Virus record (IMG/VR): IMGVR_UViG_3300027900_000001
Coordinates: 1-39,217 of that record
Reading direction: 5' to 3' (one strand)
DNA: 39,217 nucleotides
From: a virus
In this document: piece by piece, positions 21,054 to 28,171 of the stretch
Numbering within the stretch: position 1 is the stretch's first letter
Layout of the letters: each line of letters opens with the position of its first letter
The notes under the pieces: model-generated
What the model saw: only the letters and a program-made list of their open reading frames with translations
Database searches by the model: none
Told to the model about the DNA's origin: nothing
Made by a program: the position numbers and the translations under genes

Positions 21054-21250
21054 CGTGGTTACTTTGGTCAGTTTTTTATGCAATTTTCTTTAGGCAATAT
21101 ATAGCGATGTGTGTGTGTACCTATATATATAATATATATACTCTAATAAAAGAAAGTAACCAAAGTAACCACATTAACCACAAATGGCCTTTACGCTATT
21201 CCAGAGGCCGGTTTTTTGTGGCCACTTCCAAAATTACCAAGTAACCAACA
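21054..21250. other. Candidate replication origin region
   Basis: A 197-base AT-rich gap between replication genes. A perfect 14-base inverted repeat GTGGTTACTTTGGT lies at 21055-21068 and, inverted, at 21159-21172. The unit AAGTAACCA occurs at 21154-21162, 21163-21171 and 21239-21247, with a degenerate ATTAACCA at 21173. Between the arms lies a GTGTGTGTGT run and a TATATATATAATATATATA tract that would open easily. This is typical iteron-plus-AT-rich architecture. It may alternatively be an operator for the helicase gene. Confidence 0.5.
21186..21217 (+). terminator. Possible terminator before the SF2 helicase
   Basis: GGCCT (21186-21190) can pair with AGGCC (21205-21209) across a 14-base loop, followed by GG and TTTTTT. 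The stem is short, so the terminator is weak if real. Confidence 0.35.
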
Positions 21251-22699
21251 ATGACTACACTCCGAGAATATCAACAGACTGCAATTGACCAGCTCCGGGC
21301 CAATATCATGCAGGGAAAAAAGAGGCTTATCCTTTGCAGCCCGACAGGTGCAGGAAAGACCGTCATGTTCAGCTACATGGTTGCCGCTGCATTGCAGAAA
21401 GGAAAGAGGTGCATAATCTTTACCGACCGCATAGAATTGCTCAGGCAGGCTGATGGTAGTCTGGCAAGATTCAATATTGCCGCAAGTCTTATCGAGGCCT
21501 CTAAGGGCAGCATTGCGCCTGATGCTGCCTGTTATATCGCAATGGCGCAGACCTTCATCCGGCGAAAGGCAAATCCAGCCTATGCCGACCTGCTGAATGC
21601 GATGGACTTGGTAATCATAGACGAGGCGCATAAACAAACCTTCAACAACCTTCTGGATCTGATTAACCCAAATGCCGTGGTAATAGGGGCAACTGCTACA
21701 CCATTGCGCCGGGGAAAACAAACCTGCCTTTCCCAATTTTACCAAAACCTGATTAACCCTGTGCAGGTCTCAGAGTTGATTCAACTGGGCTTTCTTTCCG
21801 ACCCTGTTTCTTTCGGCACTCAGATTGACCTTTCCGGTATTGCAATGAAAGGCGACGACTACGATACCAGCCAAATGGCGCAACGCTATTCAGAGCGCAA
21901 AGTTTACGCTGGTGTGCTATCCAATTATTCCCGACTTTGTGATAGGAAGAAAGCCATTGTTTTTGCTTCCAATATTGCCAGCAGTCAGGAAATATGCGAT
22001 GCCTTCCAGATGGCCGGGTACCCTGCCCGCCATGTTGATGGGGAGATGAGCAAGAAAGAGCGGGCCGCCGTTTTGCGGTGGTTCAAAAATTCGCCGGATG
22101 GCATCCTTTGCAATTGCGACCTGATGACAACCGGTTATGATGAGCCGACTATCGAGGTGGTCATCCTTTACCGGGCCACTGCAAGTTTGCCACTGTTCAT
22201 GCAGATGGTGGGCCGTGGCAGCCGGGTAACCGAGACCAAAAAGCGGTTTATCATTTTGGACTTTGGAAACAATATTCAGTCTCACGGCTACTGGGAGCAA
22301 GACCGGGAATGGAGTTTGAAAAAGAAGCAGATCAGAAAAAAGGCCGGGGTTGCCGGTGTAAAAAGTTGCCCGAATTGCGAGGCCTTAATACCGCCTTCTA
22401 CTCGGGTATGTAAATATTGTGGGCAAATAATTGAGCAAAAACCAAAAGACCCGCCGCCGGTAGCTGAATTACAATTGCTGACAAAAGCCGATGGCATGAA
22501 ATTGGCCAAAAATGCTGATATTGCGGCGAAAGCAAAACTGGCAAAGGCCAAAGTAATCAGTCCTTTCTGGGTGCTGCATAACTGCAAGTCCAAAGACGAG
22601 GCCTTGCAGTTTGTTTCACTGATGGGCTGGAAAAAAGGCTGGTTATTTCATAACGCAAAGAGATTCAAGATTTTCGCAAGTTCAGATGGAAGAGTTTAA
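21251..22699 (+). CDS. SF2 DEAH helicase with C-terminal zinc ribbon
   Basis: A 482-residue superfamily 2 helicase. Motifs: REYQQTAID (Q-like), SPTGAGKT (residues 30-37, Walker A), IIDEAH (about 122-127), GATATPLRRG (motif III), and a C-terminal TTGYDEPTI and QMVGRGSRVTETKK (motif VI). Around residues 372-396 a zinc ribbon is visible: CPNCEALIPPSTRVCKYCG. The ATPase should unwind DNA in replication or repair. Its end overlaps the VRR-NUC gene by 14 bases. Confidence 0.86.
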   Translation: MTTLREYQQTAIDQLRANIMQGKKRLILCSPTGAGKTVMFSYMVAAALQKGKRCIIFTDRIELLRQADGSLARFNIAASLIEASKGSIAPDAACYIAMAQTFIRRKANPAYADLLNAMDLVIIDEAHKQTFNNLLDLINPNAVVIGATATPLRRGKQTCLSQFYQNLINPVQVSELIQLGFLSDPVSFGTQIDLSGIAMKGDDYDTSQMAQRYSERKVYAGVLSNYSRLCDRKKAIVFASNIASSQEICDAFQMAGYPARHVDGEMSKKERAAVLRWFKNSPDGILCNCDLMTTGYDEPTIEVVILYRATASLPLFMQMVGRGSRVTETKKRFIILDFGNNIQSHGYWEQDREWSLKKKQIRKKAGVAGVKSCPNCEALIPPSTRVCKYCGQIIEQKPKDPPPVAELQLLTKADGMKLAKNADIAAKAKLAKAKVISPFWVLHNCKSKDEALQFVSLMGWKKGWLFHNAKRFKIFASSDGRV

Positions 22700-23006
22700 A
22701 TTACAGGCTCAGTGCTTTCAATGGCACTGGAACAATTACCCGGATGAAAGAGGCCTATTGTTCACGGTGAATAACAACTCAGGCAGCAGGAAAGAAGGTG
22801 CTGTGATGAAGGCAATGGGAGTTGTCGCCGGGGTAAGCGACATGATTTACCTGCAATCCGGTGGCCCGGTTTTTCTGGAGTTCAAAACCGCTACAGGTCG
22901 GCAATGTCCGGCTCAGAAACGATTTCAGGAAGTAGTAGAATCGCAGGGCTATCAGTATCACATAATCCGCAACTTTTATGACTTTAGAACTGCAACTGGA
23001 AAATAA
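22686..23006 (+). CDS. VRR-NUC nuclease (Holliday junction resolvase-like)
   Basis: A 106-residue protein with the VRR-NUC (PD-(D/E)XK) pattern: GVSDMIYLQSGGPVFLEFKTATGRQCPAQKRFQEVV. Likely catalytic residues are D52, E65 and K67, with Q77 in the following helix. VRR-NUC domains cut branched DNA and can resolve Holliday junctions made during recombination-dependent replication. It is coupled to the helicase, fitting a replication/recombination module. Confidence 0.83.
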   Translation: MEEFKLQAQCFQWHWNNYPDERGLLFTVNNNSGSRKEGAVMKAMGVVAGVSDMIYLQSGGPVFLEFKTATGRQCPAQKRFQEVVESQGYQYHIIRNFYDFRTATGK

Positions 23007-23292
23007 GTGGGCACTGGCAAAGTGCTACATATACAGCTTCATTGCCCAACCGCCGAGGGAGTTCTGGGATAATCCTGAGTTTATGGACCAGCGGGAGTTC
23101 CTGCTTGCCTTTTTAGGGTGGACCATTGTCAAGACAGATTTCAATGTTATCTTTGCCAATTACCGCCATTACAGGCCGATTCAGGAGGCGCTGGCGGCTG
23201 CAAAGTTAGCCTATGAGACAAAGACCCTTCCAAAGAACATTGCTGGATTCTGGAGCCGCATCGTTGCCGAAGGTGGCCTTTCTTGCCTTTGA
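22978..23292 (+). CDS. Small protein after the nuclease, unrecognised
   Basis: A 104-residue, mostly helical protein (LELQLENKWALAKCYIYSFIAQPP...). It overlaps the nuclease gene by 29 bases. Aromatic residues are frequent (FLGWTIVKTDFNVIFANYRHY). It ends AGFWSRIVAEGGLSCL. No domain or function is recognised. Its place in the operon suggests a replication accessory role, but nothing in the sequence proves this. Confidence 0.45.
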   Translation: MTLELQLENKWALAKCYIYSFIAQPPREFWDNPEFMDQREFLLAFLGWTIVKTDFNVIFANYRHYRPIQEALAAAKLAYETKTLPKNIAGFWSRIVAEGGLSCL

Positions 23293-23299
23293 GTTCAAG

Positions 23300-23548
23300 A
23301 TGGGAAAGCCAAAGTTATTCCTTTCGGTCCGGCCCGGGGTGGAATGCAGGATTCATACGATTCAGGAAGGCGCAAAATCTGGGAATGATTACGAGTTCAA
23401 GTTCAATGTCGAGGCCATGCACTTCCTTATCCGGTTAATATCCGATTGGAATTGCGAGGTCAGCATCTATGCCAATCACCCGATGACCGCTGAATGGGAG
23501 GCCTTCTGCCAGATGCGAGGGATTCAGCATGGCGTTGTGGAGTATTGA
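23300..23548 (+). CDS. Small protein ending the replication operon, unrecognised
   Basis: An 82-residue protein with start at 23300 (MGKPKLFLSVRPGVECR), eight bases after the previous stop; a longer frame from 23213 overlaps the previous gene and is less likely. Beta strands and one helix (VEAMHFLIRLISDW) are followed by VSIYANHPMTAEWEAF. It faintly resembles the proteins at 3738-4046 and 6687-7016. No function is given. Confidence 0.45.
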   Translation: MGKPKLFLSVRPGVECRIHTIQEGAKSGNDYEFKFNVEAMHFLIRLISDWNCEVSIYANHPMTAEWEAFCQMRGIQHGVVEY

Positions 23549-23559
23549 AAAACTTGCCG

Positions 23560-23646
23560 TATCTTTGCCTCGGTTTTGAATTTGAAATGAATGTTGTTAA
23601 ATCTTGGTTTTCCAAAAGAAGCCGCCTTTTAGGTGGCTTTTTTTTT
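23560..23646 (+). ncRNA. Candidate short RNA or leader between a promoter and a terminator
   Basis: TATCTTTG (23560-23567) is a perfect TAnnTTTG box. A terminator follows at 23619-23646 (AAGCCGCC-TTTTA-GGTGGCTT and a T-run). A transcript of about 70-75 bases would start near 23573. The -33 side is poor. It may be a small RNA, a leader/attenuator, or simply the operon terminator with a chance box. Confidence 0.3.
23619..23646 (+). terminator. Terminator after the replication operon
   Basis: AAGCCGCC (23619-23626), loop TTTTA, GGTGGCTT (23632-23639) and a T-run to 23646. One G-T pair in the stem. It ends the operon that starts at 18080. Confidence 0.8.
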
Positions 23647-23670
23647 GATAAAAATCAAGAAGTTAAAAAA

Positions 23671-23725
23671 GTTTGCAAAATATTTTGAATAAAGTTTGCA
23701 AAATAGAAAACAGGTATTACCTTTG
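23671..23725 (+). promoter_or_regulatory. Strong promoter with a tandem GTTTGCAAAATA repeat
   Basis: TTTG (23695-23698), spacer 19, TACCTTTG (23718-23725) matches the Bacteroidota consensus exactly. GTTTGCAAAATA occurs twice (23671-23682 and 23694-23705), the second copy holding the -33 box. The first copy may bind a regulator. The leader to the ATG at 23764 has a hairpin CTGCA-ACGG-TGCAG (23731-23744). Confidence 0.7.
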
Positions 23726-23763
23726 TATCACTGCAACGGTGCAGGATTTAACAACAAAAAAAA

Positions 23764-23985
23764 ATGAGAACGCAAAATTTAGGTCAGAGAATCGTTAGCC
23801 TTCTTTCAAAAGTAGGGTCAATGTCAGATTCAAAAAATTCATCAACAAAAAGAAGTCAAGCCGCATATCTGATTCAAAGAGAAGAATGCAGCAAGGAAAT
23901 CGCAGCACTAAGGTCATTGGGAGTGAATGAAACCAAATTCCCTTACTTTAATGATGCGGTGGTAAAATTCAATTACTGGAGATAA
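23764..23985 (+). CDS. Small protein under a strong promoter, unrecognised
   Basis: A 73-residue protein, MRTQNLGQRIVSLLSKVGSMSDSKN..., basic at first, with a helical middle (EECSKEIAALRSLGV) and an aromatic end (FPYFNDAVVKFNYWR). It stands alone between a perfect promoter (23695-23725) and a GC-rich terminator (23994), so it is probably expressed strongly and separately. Such single small genes are often early host-takeover proteins; here this is only suggested by context. Confidence 0.55.
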   Translation: MRTQNLGQRIVSLLSKVGSMSDSKNSSTKRSQAAYLIQREECSKEIAALRSLGVNETKFPYFNDAVVKFNYWR

Positions 23986-23993
23986 TTTAAACC

Positions 23994-24010
23994 GGGGCTT
24001 CGGCCCCTTT
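23994..24010 (+). terminator. Terminator with TTCG tetraloop
   Basis: GGGGC-TTCG-GCCCC (23994-24007) followed by TTT. The stem is very stable, but the T-run is short, so readthrough into 24023 is possible. Confidence 0.65.
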
Positions 24011-24022
24011 ACCTCTCTGGTA

Positions 24023-24160
24023 ATGCCCAAATCCAACGCAGGCCGAAAACCGCAATACGGCGAGGCAACTACTACGGTCGCTTTTCGGGTGCCTCAATCA
24101 CAGGCACCTGAAATCAAAAAACTGGTTGCCGAATTTCTGAAAAAACTCAAAGCCTCTTAA
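24023..24160 (+). CDS. Ribbon-helix-helix (Arc/CopG-like) DNA-binding protein
   Basis: A 45-residue protein: MPKSNAGRKPQYGE, then TTTVAFRVPQSQAPEIKKLVAEFLKKL. The pattern of a basic start, a TVAFRVP strand and a helix of the type EIKKLVAEFL is typical of small ribbon-helix-helix repressors common on phages and plasmids. It would act as a dimer on DNA. It lies between two terminators and before the DNA-modification genes, and may regulate the nearby promoters. Confidence 0.6.
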   Translation: MPKSNAGRKPQYGEATTTVAFRVPQSQAPEIKKLVAEFLKKLKAS

Positions 24161-24174
24161 TCGGGGCTTTTTTT
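24149..24174 (+). terminator. Terminator after the ribbon-helix-helix gene
   Basis: AAAGCC (24149-24154) pairs with GGCTTT (24165-24170) and runs into TTTTTTT. It overlaps the 3' end of the gene. The stop codon lies in the loop. Confidence 0.6.
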
Positions 24175-24175
24175 G

Positions 24176-24183
24176 TAACTTTG
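24176..24183 (+). promoter_or_regulatory. -7 box upstream of the DUF6496-like gene
   Basis: TAACTTTG matches TAnnTTTG exactly, 19 bases before the ATG at 24203 and directly after a terminator. No TTTG box is seen at the expected -33 distance, so strength is uncertain. Confidence 0.45.
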
Positions 24184-24202
24184 CATCCTAAACCAGTTTG
24201 CC

Positions 24203-24346
24203 ATGCCATTGAAAAAAGGTTACAGCCAGAAAACGATAGGTTCAAATATCAAGACTGAAATGAAGCGAGGCCGGCCCAGAAAACAGGCAATCGCAATCTC
24301 TCTATCGGTCGCTAAAAAGGCAAAGAAGGCAGCAAAAAAGAAGTAA
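24203..24346 (+). CDS. DUF6496-like small basic protein
   Basis: A 47-residue protein starting MPLKKGYSQKTIGSNIKTEM, then KRGRPRKQAIAISLSVAKKA and a poly-Lys end. The pattern MPLKKG-S-K-I--NIKTEM and KQAIAI-LS is that of DUF6496, very common in phages and plasmids of Bacteroidota and Proteobacteria. Function is unknown; the basic composition would suit binding to DNA or RNA. It is the first gene of the operon with the ParB-like and Mom-like genes. Confidence 0.75.
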   Translation: MPLKKGYSQKTIGSNIKTEMKRGRPRKQAIAISLSVAKKAKKAAKKK

Positions 24347-24351
24347 CCAGC

Positions 24352-24942
24352 ATGCAGGTAGTTCCAATTTCAGAAATAACCAGAAACCCGGCAAACCCTC
24401 GCATAATCAAAGATGAGCGATTTGCAAAGCTGGTTCAAAGCCTGAAAGACTTTCCAGAGATGGCCAATGTCAGGCCGATTGTCGTCAATAAGGATATGGT
24501 TATCCTTGGCGGCAATATGCGATTTCGGGCAATGAAAGAGGCCAAATGGAAAGAGGTGCCAGTTGAGGTTGTAGATTGGTCTGAGGAAAAGCAAAGGGAA
24601 TTTATCATCAAAGACAATGTTGGGTTTGGAGAATGGAATTGGGATGACTTGGCGAATGATTGGGATGAGGAATTATTAGTTGAATGGGGTTTGGATTTGC
24701 CAGTATTTTTTAATGATAGTGATGATTTAGGAACTGATTTTAGTTTGCCAGATGGGGACAAAGCACCGTTTCAACAAATGACTTTTACATTGGCAGATGA
24801 ACAAGCGGAACAAATTAAAAACGCAATAGCAGACATTAAATTAACAGATGAATATAAGTATGCTGAAACAATGGGTAACGAAAATTCAAATGGCAACGCA
24901 CTTTATTTAATTATAATGCAATGGGCAGAGCAAAGGAAATAA
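24352..24942 (+). CDS. ParB-like (ParB/Srx domain) protein
   Basis: A 196-residue protein. The N-terminal 90 residues are a ParB/Srx domain: VVPISEITRNPANPRI, LVQSLKDFP, RPIVVNKDMVILGGNMRFRAMKEAKWKEVPVEVV. Such phage ParB domains often sit beside DNA methyltransferases, terminases or Mom. The C-terminal half is acidic (WDDLANDWDEELLVEWGLD) and AT-rich in DNA. The composition break near 24560-24600 lies inside the gene, just after the ParB domain, so this half was probably exchanged together with the Mom-like gene. The gene ends 22 bases inside the Mom-like gene. Confidence 0.78.
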   Translation: MQVVPISEITRNPANPRIIKDERFAKLVQSLKDFPEMANVRPIVVNKDMVILGGNMRFRAMKEAKWKEVPVEVVDWSEEKQREFIIKDNVGFGEWNWDDLANDWDEELLVEWGLDLPVFFNDSDDLGTDFSLPDGDKAPFQQMTFTLADEQAEQIKNAIADIKLTDEYKYAETMGNENSNGNALYLIIMQWAEQRK

Positions 24943-25709
24943 TTGTAAAAGTAATACCTAGTAAGATTGCTAATGAGTTTGTAAAAAAAAATCATTACAG
25001 CGGAAAGGTAGTACCTAATAGCACTTTACACTTTGGTTGCTTTTTAGATGAAAAATTGCATGGAGTAATGTCTTATGGTAGTTCTTTAGATAAAAGTAAA
25101 ACAATAGGATTAGTTGAAAATACAGGGTGGAATGATTATTTAGAATTAAATAGAATGGCATTTGACGAATATTTACCAAAGTATTCAGAAAGTAGATGTA
25201 TTGCAATTACCTTTAAATTGATTAAAAAAAATGCTCCTCAAATAAAATGGATTTTATCTTATTCAGATGGATGCGATTGTGGGGACGGAACTATTTATAG
25301 AGCAAGTGGATTTAATTTAACTTTAATAAAAGAAAATAGCGATTTATTTTTATTACCTAATGGGAGTAAAATTCATTCAATGACAATAAAGTCAAGTAAA
25401 ACATTAATGAATAAATATGGTAATTGGAAAAAATATTTAGATAATGAACATAATGGGTGGCAAAAGATAAAAGGCTTTCAATTAAGATACATTTACCTAA
25501 TTGACAAGACTTGCAAAATAACTGTTCCAATATTGCCATTTAGCAAAATAGATGAAATGGGAGCAGGGATGTATAAAGGGAAAAAAGTATCTTTGCAAGA
25601 TCGAAAAACACAAGCGGCACTACCTCACAAGGGAGAGGGTCAGTCACTCCAGACTGAAGGGGCGTTCGATTCGACCGTGCCGCTCAATAATTCCGTAACT
25701 AATCCGTAA
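24921..25709 (+). CDS. mom: Mom-like DNA modification protein
   Basis: A 262-residue protein. The GNAT-like pattern of phage Mom proteins is visible: KKNHYSGKVVPNSTLHFG, GVMSYGSSLDKSK, LELNRMAFDEYLPKYSES and ILSYSDGCDCGDGTIYRASGF. Mom proteins of Mu-like phages convert adenine in the phage DNA into a carbamoylmethyl form, which blocks restriction. The gene is AT-rich up to about 25560; the last 34 residues (from about residue 228) return to core-phage codon use and look disordered. With the adjacent ParB domain it may be a DNA-hypermodification unit. The family assignment rests on sequence patterns only. Confidence 0.7.
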   Translation: MGRAKEIIVKVIPSKIANEFVKKNHYSGKVVPNSTLHFGCFLDEKLHGVMSYGSSLDKSKTIGLVENTGWNDYLELNRMAFDEYLPKYSESRCIAITFKLIKKNAPQIKWILSYSDGCDCGDGTIYRASGFNLTLIKENSDLFLLPNGSKIHSMTIKSSKTLMNKYGNWKKYLDNEHNGWQKIKGFQLRYIYLIDKTCKITVPILPFSKIDEMGAGMYKGKKVSLQDRKTQAALPHKGEGQSLQTEGAFDSTVPLNNSVTNP

Positions 25710-25713
25710 TGCA

Positions 25714-26016
25714 ATGGCAGGAACAAGACCCGGACGGAACGGAGGCACATTAAAATCAGGAGGAGCAACTGGAGGAGGCCGTCCAAAAAAACTCCCGGAA
25801 CTCCGGGAACTATTAGCCAATGTTTTAGGCGATGAAAAGGACGGCAAGACGGCGGCAGAGGCAATCCTGATGGCCCTCAGAGCCAAGGCGGCAAAAGGCG
25901 ATGTTCGGGCCGCCGAACTACTTCTTGACCGGGCCTATGGCAAGCCTAAGCAAGATGTGGACCTTTCCGGCAGCATGGTAACGGTAATCAAACCAAAGCC
26001 GATTGCAGACTCTTGA
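25714..26016 (+). CDS. Small terminase subunit candidate
   Basis: A 100-residue protein. After a Gly-rich start (RPGRNGGTLKSGGATGGGRPKK) comes a helical pattern, LPELRELLANVLG, then KTAAEAILMALRAKAAKGDVRAAELLLDRAYGKP. This pattern occurs in short phage proteins placed directly before large terminases and is often called a small terminase subunit. DNA recognition would be through the helical part. It overlaps the large subunit by 14 bases. Confidence 0.6.
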   Translation: MAGTRPGRNGGTLKSGGATGGGRPKKLPELRELLANVLGDEKDGKTAAEAILMALRAKAAKGDVRAAELLLDRAYGKPKQDVDLSGSMVTVIKPKPIADS

Positions 26017-27400
26017 CCTCTCAGACCCGGCACTGTGGCAACAGAAATACTTGCCCTCAGTAATTAATCCGAAGACCTTCAATATCCTTTGGGGCGGAAG
26101 CGGCTCGGGTAAAAGCCAGTCCATGATTCAGCTCTTTTTGGCTGAAATCTGCAATCATGGCGAAAACCAATATCAGACTTTCTTTGTAATCCGCAAGGTT
26201 GCCGCAACGCTGCGCAATTCAGTCTTCGCCGATTTCAAAAACAAAATAAACGAGTGGGGCATAAACCACTTTCTGCAGGTCAAGCCCGGTTACATGGAGA
26301 TTCATTCAGGTACCAACAAAATAGTTTTCCTCGGCTGCGATGACCCGGAAAAATTGAAATCGCTAAGTCAGGCAAAGTATATCTGGATTGAAGAAGCGAC
26401 CGAACTTTTTCTGGATGACTTCACTCAGATAACCCTTCGATTGCGGGGCAAGTCCAATCACCAAAAGCGGTTCTTCCTGACTTTTAACCCGGTCAGCGAT
26501 ACACACTGGATAAAGAAGCGGTTTTTCGATGAGGTGCCGGAAGCAGAGCAGGACCAAATACTGCGGCTGCATGGTACCTACCGGGATGCCTTGAGCTTTC
26601 TGGATGCCAACTACATAACTCGGATGGAAGCCCTTCGGGAAGTGAATGAGACAATGTACGAAATCTATGCACTCGGCCACTGGGGTATCTGGGATAAGGA
26701 AAAGCTATTTGCCAAAGAATTTGATGAGACGGTTCATGTCTTCCGGGGTGCAATCAAAGCCAAACCCGGGATGCCGCTGTATCTGTCCTTCGATTTCAAC
26801 TCTGCCAATGGTGGAAATACCTGCCTTGTCGCACAGCACACGATTAACGCACCAAAGGACCGATACTATTGCAATGTTCATGTGCTGAAGGTTTACCGGA
26901 TGCACGACCTTGAGGCAATGTGCCAAACCATATTGGCTGAATATCCGGGCTTTGAATACCACATAAACGGCGACCGAAGCGGCAAGAATGCGAATGAGGC
27001 GACAAGTGATAACAAGTCCAATTATCAACTGATTGCCAATTACCTGCACCTCGACCCGACCTACCAGATGCATATACCCAATGCCAACCCACGCTACATA
27101 TCAAGTCGTTTACATACCAATCTGGTACTTAAGCACGGCAAAGTTCTACTCTCCTTACACGACCACAACGAGGGCTTATTTGCCGCTACTTTTATGCCTG
27201 AATTGATAGCCGACTTAAAAGCGGCCCGGATAAACAATGATGGAAGTCTGGATGCTTGGAAAAATGAAAATCCACAAATCGGCCACTGTCTGGATGCCTT
27301 GCGGTATTACCTGACAACCAACTTTTACCAGATAGTTGCTGAATATGGGCTGCAAGAATTTGGAGACAAAATTGCGAAAAGTAGTAACTTTGCCCCATGA
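26003..27400 (+). CDS. terL: Large terminase subunit
   Basis: A 465-residue protein, reading from a TTG at 26003; no ATG precedes the Walker A motif, so a non-ATG start is likely. ATPase motifs: GGSGSGKS (31-38) and YIWIEEATE (about 126-134, catalytic Glu). Nuclease motifs: D264 in LSFDFNSANGG, D324 in INGDRSGK and D431 in GHCLDALRYY. The protein cuts and packages phage DNA into the head. It follows the small subunit with an overlap and is followed by a structural gene that overlaps it by four bases. Confidence 0.93.
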   Translation: MQTLDLSDPALWQQKYLPSVINPKTFNILWGGSGSGKSQSMIQLFLAEICNHGENQYQTFFVIRKVAATLRNSVFADFKNKINEWGINHFLQVKPGYMEIHSGTNKIVFLGCDDPEKLKSLSQAKYIWIEEATELFLDDFTQITLRLRGKSNHQKRFFLTFNPVSDTHWIKKRFFDEVPEAEQDQILRLHGTYRDALSFLDANYITRMEALREVNETMYEIYALGHWGIWDKEKLFAKEFDETVHVFRGAIKAKPGMPLYLSFDFNSANGGNTCLVAQHTINAPKDRYYCNVHVLKVYRMHDLEAMCQTILAEYPGFEYHINGDRSGKNANEATSDNKSNYQLIANYLHLDPTYQMHIPNANPRYISSRLHTNLVLKHGKVLLSLHDHNEGLFAATFMPELIADLKAARINNDGSLDAWKNENPQIGHCLDALRYYLTTNFYQIVAEYGLQEFGDKIAKSSNFAP

Positions 27401-27753
27401 GTTGCTGCAAGAATATCCTGAAAGTCTGCACCCTTCTGCCCGATTGCATGGAGGGATTATTCATCCATGTACCGCCTGCCTATTCTGAGGCTGAGATCAC
27501 CATTCAGATAACCAACGGCAAGGGGCAAAAGATAACGCTAACCGAAGCCCCGCTATCAGGTCAGGTTGTCATCCTTACGCAAGACTACGATGCTGGGTTC
27601 TTCAATCCATACGGCGGCTTATACCAACTGCAATTCTTTACACCTTCCGGCCAACTGATAACCTTTGAGCAGGGCGGAAAGACTTATGATACTGTCAGCT
27701 TTGAGGTCGGCGAATTTGATTCGACAACCGGAGAGCTAAATGCCTTTTTGTAG
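27397..27753 (+). CDS. Small virion protein candidate, unrecognised
   Basis: A 118-residue beta-rich protein (ITIQITNGKGQKITLTEAPLSGQVVILTQDYDAGFFNPYGGLYQLQFF) with four Cys in the first 20 residues (SCCKN, KVCTL, PDCME). It overlaps the terminase by four bases and precedes a strong terminator. It may be a tail or head decoration protein; the fold looks like a beta sandwich. Not recognised. Confidence 0.5.
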   Translation: MSCCKNILKVCTLLPDCMEGLFIHVPPAYSEAEITIQITNGKGQKITLTEAPLSGQVVILTQDYDAGFFNPYGGLYQLQFFTPSGQLITFEQGGKTYDTVSFEVGEFDSTTGELNAFL

Positions 27754-27778
27754 TGATTTGATAGAATTGGACTGAAAG

Positions 27779-27806
27779 CCACTTGGAAATTTCAAGTGGT
27801 TTTTTT
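27779..27806 (+). terminator. Strong terminator after the terminase operon
   Basis: CCACTTG (27779-27785), loop GAAATTT, CAAGTGG (27793-27799), then TTTTTTT. Perfect seven-base stem. Confidence 0.88.
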
Positions 27807-27808
27807 GT

Positions 27809-27816
27809 TACCTTTG
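27809..27816 (+). promoter_or_regulatory. -7 box before the tiny Cys protein
   Basis: TACCTTTG matches TAnnTTTG and lies five bases before the ATG at 27822, directly after a terminator. The mRNA would be leaderless or nearly so. A -33 box is not clear (TTGG at 27783). Confidence 0.5.
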
Positions 27817-27821
27817 CGGAT

Positions 27822-27884
27822 ATGAAGTTCAAATGTAACTGCGGCACCAAAAAGCCGAAAGGACCAAGGGGCAGCAGGCGATGA
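27822..27884 (+). CDS. Tiny Cys-bearing protein
   Basis: A 20-residue frame, MKFKCNCGTKKPKGPRGSRR, preceded by a -7 box and ending in an ATGA overlap with the next gene at 27881. It has a CNC metal-binding-like pair and a Lys/Arg-rich end. It may be translated to couple expression of the membrane protein that follows, or be a short functional peptide. Confidence 0.4.
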   Translation: MKFKCNCGTKKPKGPRGSRR

Positions 27885-28171
27885 TTGTCAGTGCAATATC
27901 GACCGCTTTTTTTTGCTGGTTTTTCGCCTATTGTCTGGACGAGGTGCCATACCTGCATTGGTACGGTAAGCTAATTGACCGGCTGCCATACCGCCTTAAT
28001 AAACCAATGGGCCGCTGTCCTTTCTGCATGGCTCCGTGGCTTTACATTCTTTTCCTCTTAACTCCAAGTGATGCAAACATTATTAAACATCTTTGGCAGG
28101 TCGCCTTCGGCTTCGGCTGGGTCTATGCCGGAAACGAACTCTTTGCCCGATACATCTACCGAGGCGAATAA
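27881..28171 (+). CDS. Small membrane protein with CPFC motif
   Basis: A 96-residue protein with three hydrophobic segments: VSAISTAFFCWFFAY (near 3-17), APWLYILFLL (51-60) and LWQVAFGFGWVYAGNELF (71-88). A CPFC motif at 46-49 resembles a thioredoxin or zinc pair. Its function is unknown. It overlaps the tail chaperone gene by about 100 bases, one of the longest overlaps in the genome, which suggests strong coupling. Confidence 0.55.
   Translation: MIVSAISTAFFCWFFAYCLDEVPYLHWYGKLIDRLPYRLNKPMGRCPFCMAPWLYILFLLTPSDANIIKHLWQVAFGFGWVYAGNELFARYIYRGE

Noticed and set aside
23587-23688. Short frame MNVVKSWFSKRS... across the terminator
   Set aside because: Its codons are the two arms of the terminator hairpin; it is unlikely to be a gene, though a leader peptide cannot be excluded.
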